Source: JADFQT01 sp965216025 (GTDB lineage: Bacteria > Chloroflexota > Dehalococcoidia > Lucifugimonadales > UBA3495). Taken from it: a stretch of DNA of 64,000 nt. Positions 25,256 to 32,882 of the stretch are shown here, piece after piece. The notes under the pieces were generated by a model, which worked only from the letters and a program-made list of their open reading frames with translations, was not told the origin of the DNA and did no database searches. The position numbers and the translations under genes were made by a program. Location of the stretch: positions 124,001 to 188,000 of the forward strand of contig CBDCEX010000016.1 in NCBI GenBank assembly GCA_965216025.1, given 5' to 3'. Numbering within the stretch: position 1 is the stretch's first letter; the number at the start of each line of letters is the position of its first letter.

Positions 25256-26044
25256 ATGAGCCACCAAACTCTTGCCGAGCGCTTCCGCCGCGCCCGTAGC
25301 GACCCGTCCCTGGCGCTGCTCGAAGGATTCCACCCGATAAAACATGCGATTCGGTTTGGCGCAGAGCTGTTGGAGGTCGTATGTTTGAGCGCTGGGGAGC
25401 TGGCCAGCTTAACGGCCAGCCACGCACCGGATATCGCGAGCGCTTTTGAGGGGCATGTCACGGAGGTTTCGACCCAGGTCTTCCAGCAGCTGGCGCCCCT
25501 GGCACCGCCCACCGGGGTAATCGCCATCGCGCGCCGTCCTGCCGTGTCCCTCACCGAAATGCTGAATAACCCGGCGCCGGCCCCTATCGTGCTGCTGGAG
25601 AGACCCAGGAATCTGGGCAATATCGGCGCGGCAGTCCGCGTGGCGGCGGCGGCCGGAGCGGCGGGAGTGCTAACCATTGGAACCCAGGATCCCTGGCACC
25701 CGGCCGCGCTGATTGGAGGGGCCGGATTGCAATTTGCCCTGCCGGTTGCCCGAGCCGCTGCCCTGCCCGTTTGTGACCGCCCGTTGATAGTAATCGACCC
25801 GGGCGGCGAGTCTTTGCCGAATTGTTCGTTGCCGGCACGGGCTATTCTCGCCTTCGGCGCGGAGCGCGCCGGCCTCAGCAGCCAGCTGATGGCATCGGCC
25901 CACCAGCGTGTCTCCATCCCCATGTCTGCCGGCGTATCCAGCCTCAACCTGGCGACCGCGGTAGCCGTGGTTCTTTATTCCGGGAAGTTGGGGCAGGTAA
26001 ATAAGCACCCAGACTCTCTGGACCCCGGAGCCCTGGTGGTATAA
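25256..26044 (+). CDS. RNA 2'-O-ribose methyltransferase, TrmH/SpoU family
   Basis: 262 residues. The three SPOUT motifs are present: L-L-E-R-P-R-N-L-G-N-I-G-A-A-V-R (motif 1, about 111-126; Asn and Arg bind RNA and act in catalysis), F-G-A-E-R-A-G-L-S (motif 2, about 200-208) and I-P-M-S-A-G-V-S-S-L-N-L-A-T-A (motif 3, about 220-234), forming the knotted SAM site. The N-terminal ~95 residues correspond to the substrate-binding domain but are short and divergent. Probably methylates rRNA or tRNA at a ribose; the exact site cannot be told. Single gene between the first cassette (divergent) and the VOC/GGT pair. Confidence 0.87.
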   Translation: MSHQTLAERFRRARSDPSLALLEGFHPIKHAIRFGAELLEVVCLSAGELASLTASHAPDIASAFEGHVTEVSTQVFQQLAPLAPPTGVIAIARRPAVSLTEMLNNPAPAPIVLLERPRNLGNIGAAVRVAAAAGAAGVLTIGTQDPWHPAALIGGAGLQFALPVARAAALPVCDRPLIVIDPGGESLPNCSLPARAILAFGAERAGLSSQLMASAHQRVSIPMSAGVSSLNLATAVAVVLYSGKLGQVNKHPDSLDPGALVV

Positions 26045-26089
26045 CCTCTTCACGGGTTGATAGGTATCTATAGGAAGGAGACTCAGCTG

Positions 26090-26485
26090 ATGGCGAAAAT
26101 CAGGCATATCGCGATAACCACCGAAAACCCGGCGGAGGTAGCCGCTTTCTATTTGGCGGCCTTCGATATGCAGGAGGTAACCAGGAACGAGCGCCAGGTA
26201 TTGCTGTCCGACGGCTACATTAACCTGACCATTCTGGTCCCCAAAACCGAACAGGACGCGGACCTGGGCCCCAACGGTCTCAACTACAGCGGCATCCACC
26301 ACATCGGCTTCCAGGTGGATGATCTGGACGCAACCAGCCGTGGCCTAGAGGCAGCCCAGGGGAAGCTGCTGACGGCCCGGGAAAGGGTTGGCACACCCCG
26401 GGAAGCCACCGGCCGCGCCGAGTCGAAGTGGGCCGGTCCTGATGGCGTGGTCATCGACATCTCTGAGCCGGGTTGGGCGGTCTAA
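26090..26485 (+). CDS. VOC family protein, paralog of the 18551 gene
   Basis: 131 residues from the ATG at 26090, nine bases after AAGGAG. Two VOC modules: R-H-I-A-I-T-T-E-N-P-A-E-V-A-A-F-Y and G-I-H-H-I-G-F-Q-V-D-D-L-D. Potential metal residues are His in R-H-I-A, His in H-H-I-G and the terminal Glu in I-S-E-P-G-W. It shares L-S-D-G-Y-I-N-L and the E-(S/P)-G-W end with the protein at 18551-18955, so the two arose by duplication. In both cases the VOC gene is next to an Ntn-hydrolase gene (acylase there, gamma-glutamyltransferase here, 47 bp downstream), which may be more than chance. Confidence 0.85.
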   Translation: MAKIRHIAITTENPAEVAAFYLAAFDMQEVTRNERQVLLSDGYINLTILVPKTEQDADLGPNGLNYSGIHHIGFQVDDLDATSRGLEAAQGKLLTARERVGTPREATGRAESKWAGPDGVVIDISEPGWAV

Positions 26486-26532
26486 TCGCCAACTAGCCCC
26501 CCGCTTAGCTTTAGATATTAAGGAGGTACCTC

Positions 26533-28332
26533 ATGGCAGCTTTTACTACCCGCCCAATTATCATGGGGACTCGCGGCGTGGTGACCTCGGGGCACTACCT
26601 GGCGACGGCAGCGGGCTTCCGCATCATGGAGCAAGGGGGAAACGCCGTTGACGCTGCTGCCGCTATGTGCTTCTGCCTGAACCTGCTGGAGCCCACCAGC
26701 TGTGGCATTGGCGGAGAGGTGCCGCTGCTGCTTTACTCGGCCAAGGAAGAAAAGACCTTCGCCATCAGCGGCATGGGCTGGTCTCCCCAGGCTTTTACCT
26801 TGGATTGGTGCCGGGAAAACGGCATCGACCTTATCCCCGGCGATGGTTACCTGCCAGCCTGCGTGCCAGCCGTGGTGGGAACTTGGGCCACGGCTGTTTC
26901 CCGGTTCGGGACCATGAGTTTCTCCCAAATTCTGCAGCCGGCCATCGAGCTCGCCGAAAACGGTTACCCGATGTACCGGCGTCTCCACGACACGTTGGGC
27001 GCCTACCTTCCCAGATACCTGGAGCTGTACCCGACCACCGTGGAGGTTTATTGCCTAGGAGGGAGGGTGCCCGAAGTAGGCGAGGTCTTTAAGAATCCGG
27101 ACTTCGCCAATGTCCTCAAGGACATGTGTCGCGCCGAATCGGGTGCGGCCACCAGGGGAAGAATTGCCGGTATCGAGGCAGCTAGGGACGCCTTTTATCG
27201 TGGCGATATTGCCGAAAAGATTGTTCAGTTTATCTCAGATAATCCGGTGGAAGACGCCAGCGGCGTAGCCCATAAGGGGTTGCTCTCGCAGCAGGACATG
27301 GCAGATTGGCAGGCTGAAGTTGAGGAGCCGGCAACGATTCAGTACCGGGACATGGTAGTGAACAAGTGTCCCTCGTGGACCCAAGGCCCAACTTTCCTGC
27401 AGCATCTGAGCATTCTGAGCCACTTCGACCTCAAGAAGATGGGGCATAATTCGGCCGATTATCTGCATACTTGGGTCGAGGCGTCCAAGCTGGCCTTTGC
27501 CGACCGGGAAGCCTATTATGGCGACCCCAATTTCGATTCAGCGCCCTGGGACGAGCTCCTGTCGCCGGAATACGGCTTAGCTAGAAGCGAGCGGATTGGC
27601 GAGAGAGCCTCAATGGAAATGCGACCAGGGGATGTAGGGGCCGGGATACCAACCTACGCTACCCGCCCGGTAGGCGAGGACAACCGGCTATCCCTGGGAA
27701 TAGAGGCCGGCATCATAAAGGACATGGGCTTGGACCACGCCCATGTCGGCGATACCACCCACCTGGACGCCATGGACCGGGAGGGAAACATGGTGGCCGC
27801 CACTCCCAGTGGCGGTTGGCTCGGCACCTCGCCGGTCATTAAAGGGCTGGGATTCCCCCTGGGCACCCGGGGGCAAATGTTTTACCTTAATCCAGGGCGG
27901 CCCAACGCTCTGGCTCCTCACAAACGGCCCAGAGCCACGCTTACTCCCACCCTGGTCACCAAGGCAGGCCGGCCCTACCTGGCATTTGGCACTCCTGGCG
28001 GCGACGCACAGGAGCAGTGGACCCTGCAGTTTTTCCTCAACTACGTGGAGTTTGGCATGAACCTGCAGGGGGCGCTGGATGCCCCCACGGTTCACTCGGT
28101 GCACTTTCCATCATCCTTCTATCCCAGAGAGGCCTATCCTGGCCGTCTGATGGTGGAGTCCCGCGTGCCGGGGAAAGTAAGGGAGCAGTTGAAAAGCCGG
28201 GGACACGAGGTGGTTACCCGCGACGCTTGGTCCAATGGCAAGGTCATGGCGATACGATACGATGAGGAGCACGGAACAATTTGGGGCGCGGTGTCTCCGA
28301 AGGGCGAAGTTGGATACGCCTTCGGATGGTAG
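26533..28332 (+). CDS. Gamma-glutamyltransferase family protein (Ntn hydrolase)
   Basis: 599 residues. GGT layout: G-V-V-T-S-G-H-Y-L-A-T-A-A-G, G-G-N-A-V-D-A-A-A-A, G-I-G-G-E (about residues 57-61) in the large subunit, then the cleavage site G-D-T-T-H-L-D-A-M-D-R-E-G-N-M-V-A-A-T. Thr408 is the predicted nucleophile freed by self-cleavage. G-T-P-G-G-D near the end is the oxyanion/substrate loop. The large-subunit Arg that binds glutamate in true GGTs is not obvious, so the substrate may be another acyl-amide. No signal peptide, unlike exported GGTs. RBS AAGGAGGT. Follows a VOC gene by 47 bp. Confidence 0.88.
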   Translation: MAAFTTRPIIMGTRGVVTSGHYLATAAGFRIMEQGGNAVDAAAAMCFCLNLLEPTSCGIGGEVPLLLYSAKEEKTFAISGMGWSPQAFTLDWCRENGIDLIPGDGYLPACVPAVVGTWATAVSRFGTMSFSQILQPAIELAENGYPMYRRLHDTLGAYLPRYLELYPTTVEVYCLGGRVPEVGEVFKNPDFANVLKDMCRAESGAATRGRIAGIEAARDAFYRGDIAEKIVQFISDNPVEDASGVAHKGLLSQQDMADWQAEVEEPATIQYRDMVVNKCPSWTQGPTFLQHLSILSHFDLKKMGHNSADYLHTWVEASKLAFADREAYYGDPNFDSAPWDELLSPEYGLARSERIGERASMEMRPGDVGAGIPTYATRPVGEDNRLSLGIEAGIIKDMGLDHAHVGDTTHLDAMDREGNMVAATPSGGWLGTSPVIKGLGFPLGTRGQMFYLNPGRPNALAPHKRPRATLTPTLVTKAGRPYLAFGTPGGDAQEQWTLQFFLNYVEFGMNLQGALDAPTVHSVHFPSSFYPREAYPGRLMVESRVPGKVREQLKSRGHEVVTRDAWSNGKVMAIRYDEEHGTIWGAVSPKGEVGYAFGW

Positions 28333-28398
28333 GAGAACGTATAGCGAATTCGTCGACCCGGGGCGTTAATTCCCGGCACGTCACTCCGGCATTCAGGA

Positions 28399-28536
28399 AG
28401 ACCTTGGTATTACTTGGTGTTCTACAACGAGAAGAGGCCTCATCAGGCCCTGGGCTACCGAATCCCAGCTGCTCTGTACCATCCGGGGAAGCTGCAAAAT
28501 AGGCGCTTAACTGTCAATAAGCAAGGCATTCCATAG
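28399..28536 (+). pseudogene. IS3/IS481-type integrase, C-terminal remnant
   Basis: About 45 codons read W-Y-Y-L-V-F-Y-N-E-K-R-P-H-Q-A-L-G-Y-R-I-P-A, the signature end of an rve-type transposase (F-Y-N-E-x-R-P-H-Q-A-L), followed by a stop at 28534. The catalytic core is missing and no terminal repeats could be found, so this is a relic. Confidence 0.75.
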
Positions 28537-28618
28537 GCCGTGGTGACAGCTATCCGGTGGGCGGGAGACTCTCTTACTTTAGCCCTCGGTCTGGCTTAAT
28601 GATGGGGTCCACCATAAG

Positions 28619-28667
28619 CAATCACCCCTCGACATACCGGTTAAGAACCGGCGCCGAGAGGTGATTG
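28619..28667. terminator. Long hairpin downstream of the second NHL gene
   Basis: caatcacccctcg and cgagaggtgattg pair over 12 of 13 bases, with an inner ccggtt-aag-aaccgg stem. It begins 54 bases after the minus-strand NHL stop codon and could end transcription there, but no U-tract follows on either strand. Confidence 0.35.
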
Positions 28668-28720
28668 GTTCCTTGTCTCCTTGGTTTCAAGCTTAATGGC
28701 AGAAGCCGGGAATCGAAATC

Positions 28721-29749
28721 CTACAAGCGTCCGCCATCGAATTTGCCCAGGAAGAAGGGGTCTTGCTTGTTATAGACCTGAATGCGGTTCCTCGAGGACT
28801 CGACGACGAAGATTTCTCCCTCGTCATCGACTTCAACAGCTATCGGTCCCCAGAACCGCTGTTCCCGATCCAGGCGCTGAGCCACTTCCCGCTCTTTCCA
28901 CATATCAGGATTGGCGTCCAGCTTGATTTGGCCCCACTTGGAAATCGTGGCTTGGCCGAGCAAGGTGGTGATGAATTGGCCGTCCCCATCGAACACCTGA
29001 AGCCGGTCATTGCCATAGTCCGTAACGTAGACCACACCGTCGTCGTCAACCGCCACTCCGGTGGGACGGTCTAGCTCGCCATCGCCATTGCCAGAGGTGC
29101 CGAACTTCATCAGGAACTGGCCATCAGGCGTGAACTTCTGGATACGGTCATTGCGCCAGTCGGCCACATAAACATCGCCTTTGCTGTCGATATCGATGCC
29201 CCACGGTAAGTTAAACTCCCCGTCGCCGCTGCCCTCCTGTCCCCACTTGGCCAGGAATTTCCCGTCTTTAGTGAACTTTTGGATGCGGTTGTTGCCACTG
29301 TCCACCAGGAACAGGTTGTTTTCTCCATCAAAAGCCATGCCGGAAGGGCCGTTCAGCTCACCATCACCGCTGCCATTGGTCCCCCATTTTCCGATAGATT
29401 CCCCGTCAGCGTTAAAGATGGCGATGCGGTGTAGCCAGTCATCGGCCACGTAGACCTGCCCATCCCGGTCCAACGCGAGGGAGGTAGGCCAGATCATGGC
29501 ATCGGGATAAACCGGTTCGTTCCTACCGGGAGCACCCTTGGCAAATTCCCCGATATACTCTTCCCCGGTTGTACACATAGTGACCCGCATGCTTTGTCGG
29601 GCAGTCTCGGTACCGCGGCTCAGCACGTACATTAAGTCTTCCTCGCCCCGGGCCATGGCCACGGGGTAAGAGAACCCCGTTCCGGAGTTGTCTCCCCGAC
29701 CAATGGTGCGGTTGTAGCGGAAGGTTACTCCTAGAGTTTGAGTAGGCAT
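28721..29749 (-). CDS. NHL-repeat beta-propeller protein, cassette 2
   Basis: 342 residues from the ATG at 29749. Soluble propeller with five to six blades of the type W-P-T-S-L-A-L-D-R-D-G-Q-V-Y-V-A-D followed by N-R-I-Q-K-F-T-x-D-G. The start resembles the cassette-1 NHL protein (Y-x-x-(S/T)-(V/I)-G-R-G). The blades carry regular G-S-G-D-G-E-(L/F)-(N/D) loops, rich in Asp and Gly, that could bind calcium (inference). It is the last gene of the trio DUF1800-DUF1501-NHL, 116 bp after the DUF1501 stop. No signal peptide. Confidence 0.85.
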   Translation of the reverse strand: MPTQTLGVTFRYNRTIGRGDNSGTGFSYPVAMARGEEDLMYVLSRGTETARQSMRVTMCTTGEEYIGEFAKGAPGRNEPVYPDAMIWPTSLALDRDGQVYVADDWLHRIAIFNADGESIGKWGTNGSGDGELNGPSGMAFDGENNLFLVDSGNNRIQKFTKDGKFLAKWGQEGSGDGEFNLPWGIDIDSKGDVYVADWRNDRIQKFTPDGQFLMKFGTSGNGDGELDRPTGVAVDDDGVVYVTDYGNDRLQVFDGDGQFITTLLGQATISKWGQIKLDANPDMWKEREVAQRLDREQRFWGPIAVEVDDEGEIFVVESSRNRIQVYNKQDPFFLGKFDGGRL

Positions 29750-29865
29750 TCTAACCTCGCAAATTTCGTGATTGCCTGTCTGCAATTGGTCCGTAGCAGA
29801 TCGACCCGGAGGTGCAGCGCTGCTCAGCGCCCACCTCCGCAGTCATCTGGTTTCACTTTCCAGAT

Positions 29866-31002
29866 TTACTTTACAAAGGCGAGCTTTTCGAAGCTGCCGT
29901 TAACGATGGGCTTGGAGTCCAGGCCCAGCCAGTCCTCCACGATGGTCGCGTAGAGGCCCCGGAAGTCGTTGTTGAAGTGAAGGTCCCCATCCAACAGCTT
30001 ATCCGGCTCCAGGGAAGGATACTCTCCATAGAGCCCGCCCTTTACCGTGTCACCGACTACGAACGCAACCCCGCCCGAACCATGGTCGGTTCCTGAGCCG
30101 TTGTCATGCACTCGCCGGCCGAACTCGGTGAACACCAAGAGCATTACGTTATCGCCGGCATCGTGTTCAGTCAAATCGTCGTAGAAGTCAGCTATGGTCT
30201 GCGAAACTTCGGTCCACAGCCTGGAGTGGGAAGACAATTCGGTGGCGTGGGTGTCGAAGCTGTTGTAGGGCGCTGTGGTATAGAGGATCCGACTCCCCAG
30301 ATTCGCACAATGCACCTGGGCGATGTTTTTCATGTACTGGGGTATTGTGCCACCGCCGTACTCTACCGAGGAGGAGTATTGAGCGGGAGCGGTCGCCAGG
30401 ATATCAGCACCGGTTAGCGCGTCCATGCCCGTCTGGGAGAGGTAATTCAGCACGGCGTCACGCCCAGCGGCTGGGGAGTACATTCGGGAGAAGATGTCCA
30501 GCGCTTCGGTGCGCTGGTTCTCCTGCTCGATAGTGGTCAGCACTCCGTAAGTCTCCAAATTGCCCACCGAAGCTACCGGTATTCCTGGTGCAACCAGGGC
30601 CCTGGGGACACCCCGCCCAAAGTTAACACAGGTCAGCACGTTGTCTTGATTAGGGTCCAGATCCCGTACAGTCAGTCCTAGCCAGCCCTCATTGGATATC
30701 TTATCCGGCTCGCAAGTATGCCAGATGTCCATAGAGCGGAAGTGGGAGCGGTTGGGATTTGGATACCCTATTCCCTGGATGATGGCTACTTTGCCCTCGT
30801 CGTACAGCCTTTTGAGGGGCGCCAGATTGGGATTGAAGCCCAGTTCATCATTTATGGGCAGGACCTGGTCCTCCTGAATCGCTACATTAGGGCGATTGTC
30901 ACGGTACAGGGGATTGCTATAAGGAATTATGGTATTCAAACCGTCGTTGCCGCCCGACAATTGTAGGACTACCAGGACTGGGTCTTTCTTAGTACTTGTC
31001 AT
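29866..31002 (-). CDS. DUF1501 family protein, cassette 2
   Basis: 378 residues, a full-length paralog of 22226-23353: V-V-L-Q-L-S-G-G-N-D-G-L-N-T, Q-G-I-G-Y-P-N-P-N-R-S-H-F-R-S-M-D-I-W-H and F-T-E-F-G-R-R-V-H-D-N-G-S-G-T-D-H-G are all kept. The first copy has Y-C-D-H-G-S-F-D-S-H where this copy has Y-T-T-A-P-Y-N-S-F-D-T-H, an insertion at a place that should be near the metal site, so the two may differ in activity. No Tat or Sec signal. RBS GGAGA before the ATG. Lies between DUF1800 and NHL on the minus strand. Confidence 0.88.
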   Translation of the reverse strand: MTSTKKDPVLVVLQLSGGNDGLNTIIPYSNPLYRDNRPNVAIQEDQVLPINDELGFNPNLAPLKRLYDEGKVAIIQGIGYPNPNRSHFRSMDIWHTCEPDKISNEGWLGLTVRDLDPNQDNVLTCVNFGRGVPRALVAPGIPVASVGNLETYGVLTTIEQENQRTEALDIFSRMYSPAAGRDAVLNYLSQTGMDALTGADILATAPAQYSSSVEYGGGTIPQYMKNIAQVHCANLGSRILYTTAPYNSFDTHATELSSHSRLWTEVSQTIADFYDDLTEHDAGDNVMLLVFTEFGRRVHDNGSGTDHGSGGVAFVVGDTVKGGLYGEYPSLEPDKLLDGDLHFNNDFRGLYATIVEDWLGLDSKPIVNGSFEKLAFVK

Positions 31003-31097
31003 GCTGTCTCCAGTTTATTCAATTACAAATCTTTCCCGCCCAGCCCCGTTGCTTCGTCCCTACGGGGTTGAGCAGGCGCCTAGACGATGGATGTTCG

Positions 31098-32504
31098 CTA
31101 CGCGAATAGATACTCTTGGGTTGAGACGAGCAATTGAAGAGTTTCCCCTACGCGGCCCGCGAATTCAGGGGTGCCGGTATGCAGGGTTCCCCCCTTCTCG
31201 GCATGCTCCAACATCAGAGCGTGAGTGTCCTCGGCCAGTTCATAGCCTCCCAGCATTTCCAGACACCCATCTACCAAACGCTGGGGTGATATGGTGGGGC
31301 CTTCGGAACCCAGCCGGTCGATAATGGCTCGTACGCCAGGGCTGGTGATATCTCCCAGCTGTTCGGCGGCGAAGTTTACCCTCTCCACCAGGGTCCCGCT
31401 GTCGATCCATTCCCGGCCGGTATGCCATCCCTCCACTGTGGGAGGATTAAGCAGGTCCTGTCCCATGTATTTAATCTCTTGGGAGAGGTGATACAGGCCG
31501 GGCTTGGGCTCGGTGTAATCTCCCACCAACTTCAGAGTGCTGGCTACCACTTCGGCCGGGCTTTTTACCTTGGCGAAGCGGGCGTTCTTAAAGAACTCGG
31601 AGTTGAAGAGCACCCGCAGCACGGAACGGATTTCATAACCCGAACGGAAGTATTCGTCTTCCAACATTTTGATGGCCTCCGGGTCCCTGGGCGGGGTATC
31701 CTGCCAGGAGGGCACCTGCGTGTCATCGGCTACGAAGAAGTTGTAAAGGTGTCTAGCAATGAACCGGGCGGTAGCGGGCTGCTTGGCGATAATGTCGATA
31801 ATGTCTTCGCCATTCCAGTTCCCGGTCTCACCCAAGAAGGTCTTCTGGTCGTCGTCATGGTCGTGCTTGTTGTAGAGGAACATGGCTTCGTGGCGGCCAT
31901 ATGGATACCGCGGTATGGCGTTACCCACGGTCCAGCCGGTGAAAGCCCGAGCACAGTCCTTAACATCGTCCTCAGAATAGTTGGGCTGACCATCCATCCC
32001 TACGCCCAGCGAGAACAACTCCAGCAACTCTCGCCCCCAGTTCTCATTGATGGCGTCCTTGTGACTCATCTGGTTGTCCAGATAGTAAACCATGGCTGGG
32101 TCACTGGCCAGCTCCAATAACAGGCCGGGGAACTGGTCCAATCCCCCCCGGCGGAACTTGTTAAGTTGGAGCAATATCTGCCTGCCGTTCATGATCTTGG
32201 ACTCACCAGTGCAGAAGATACCGTGCCAGAACAGGCAAATTTTCTCTTCCAGCGGCCGAGGGGTATTGATCATCCGGTAGGTCCAGTGGGCCTGGTTGGT
32301 CTCCAGCCCGTTTATCTGCTTCCAATCGACGAAATGCCGCAGCAGTACGTCCATCTGGAGGGCGGGCTGCGCCTCGGGATTGAGCAATTCCTCCACCGTG
32401 GCTTCATATCCATTAGCGACTCGTCGCTCCAATTCCTCGTACGAAGCACCGAAACCGGCGCGCCGCATCAGGTGAGCCATTAGGGCTATATCCTGTTGTG
32501 CCAT
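31098..32504 (-). CDS. DUF1800 family protein, cassette 2
   Basis: 468 residues. Start chosen at the second ATG (32504), six bases after GAGGAGG; the ATG at 32510 is too close. It keeps L-M-A-H-L-M-R-R-A-G-F-G-A-S, C-L-F-W-H-G-I-F-C-T-G-E-S-K, N-E-N-W-G-R-E-L-L-E-L-F-S-L-G-V-G, Y-S-E-D-D-V, A-F-T-G-W-T and P-P-T-V-E-G-W-H-T-G. Similar length and order of motifs to 23605-25008, so the two trios are duplicates. First gene of cassette 2, with a promoter predicted 160 bp upstream. Confidence 0.88.
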   Translation of the reverse strand: MAQQDIALMAHLMRRAGFGASYEELERRVANGYEATVEELLNPEAQPALQMDVLLRHFVDWKQINGLETNQAHWTYRMINTPRPLEEKICLFWHGIFCTGESKIMNGRQILLQLNKFRRGGLDQFPGLLLELASDPAMVYYLDNQMSHKDAINENWGRELLELFSLGVGMDGQPNYSEDDVKDCARAFTGWTVGNAIPRYPYGRHEAMFLYNKHDHDDDQKTFLGETGNWNGEDIIDIIAKQPATARFIARHLYNFFVADDTQVPSWQDTPPRDPEAIKMLEDEYFRSGYEIRSVLRVLFNSEFFKNARFAKVKSPAEVVASTLKLVGDYTEPKPGLYHLSQEIKYMGQDLLNPPTVEGWHTGREWIDSGTLVERVNFAAEQLGDITSPGVRAIIDRLGSEGPTISPQRLVDGCLEMLGGYELAEDTHALMLEHAEKGGTLHTGTPEFAGRVGETLQLLVSTQEYLFA

Positions 32505-32882
32505 TCCCATCCTCCTCTTGATTTTTGGTTGCTAGCTCGACTGCCCATTCCCTGGGGAAATCAGTGGTTCTTCCAACTGGCCTCCCAACGGTTATTGCAC
32601 CGGTTCAACCGGAATACCGCGGTCAGCAATATCTCTATCCTTCTCTGAGGAATTAGAGGCTCCGTTATCTTAATATTTGTTGATACTCATGTCAACATAA
32701 TACTTGGTTCGTCCGATAATGATTAAGAAACCGGAGAGGGTATCGAGATGTTTTTTCGAATAACGAACTAAGTGGTTCTCCCCAGCGCTATTTTGCTATT
32801 AGTTCAACCCCCCTTCTCTGAGAAGCTCAGCCCTACTGGGCCCGCCAAAATGGCGCGCCGGGCTAATTGATCACCGGGCAAG
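32505..32882. other. Gap upstream of cassette 2
   Basis: 378 bases without a gene, AT-richer than the surroundings in its middle. It holds the promoter listed at 32667-32695 and the 3' side of the alpha/beta hydrolase gene. Nothing else found. Confidence 0.5.
32667..32695 (-). promoter_or_regulatory. Predicted sigma70-type promoter for cassette 2
   Basis: On the minus strand TTGACA (perfect -35) is followed after 17 bases by TAAGAT (four of six -10 bases). The -35 lies inside the inverted repeat TGTTGA-N8-TCAACA, which could be an operator. About 160 bases upstream of the DUF1800 start. Confidence 0.5.

Larger units (their letters stand above)
28333..28720. other. Gap with an IS remnant and a hairpin
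   Basis: Between the convergent GGT and NHL genes. It contains the tail of an IS3-type integrase (28399-28536) and a long imperfect palindrome (28619-28667). I see nothing else. Confidence 0.5.
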
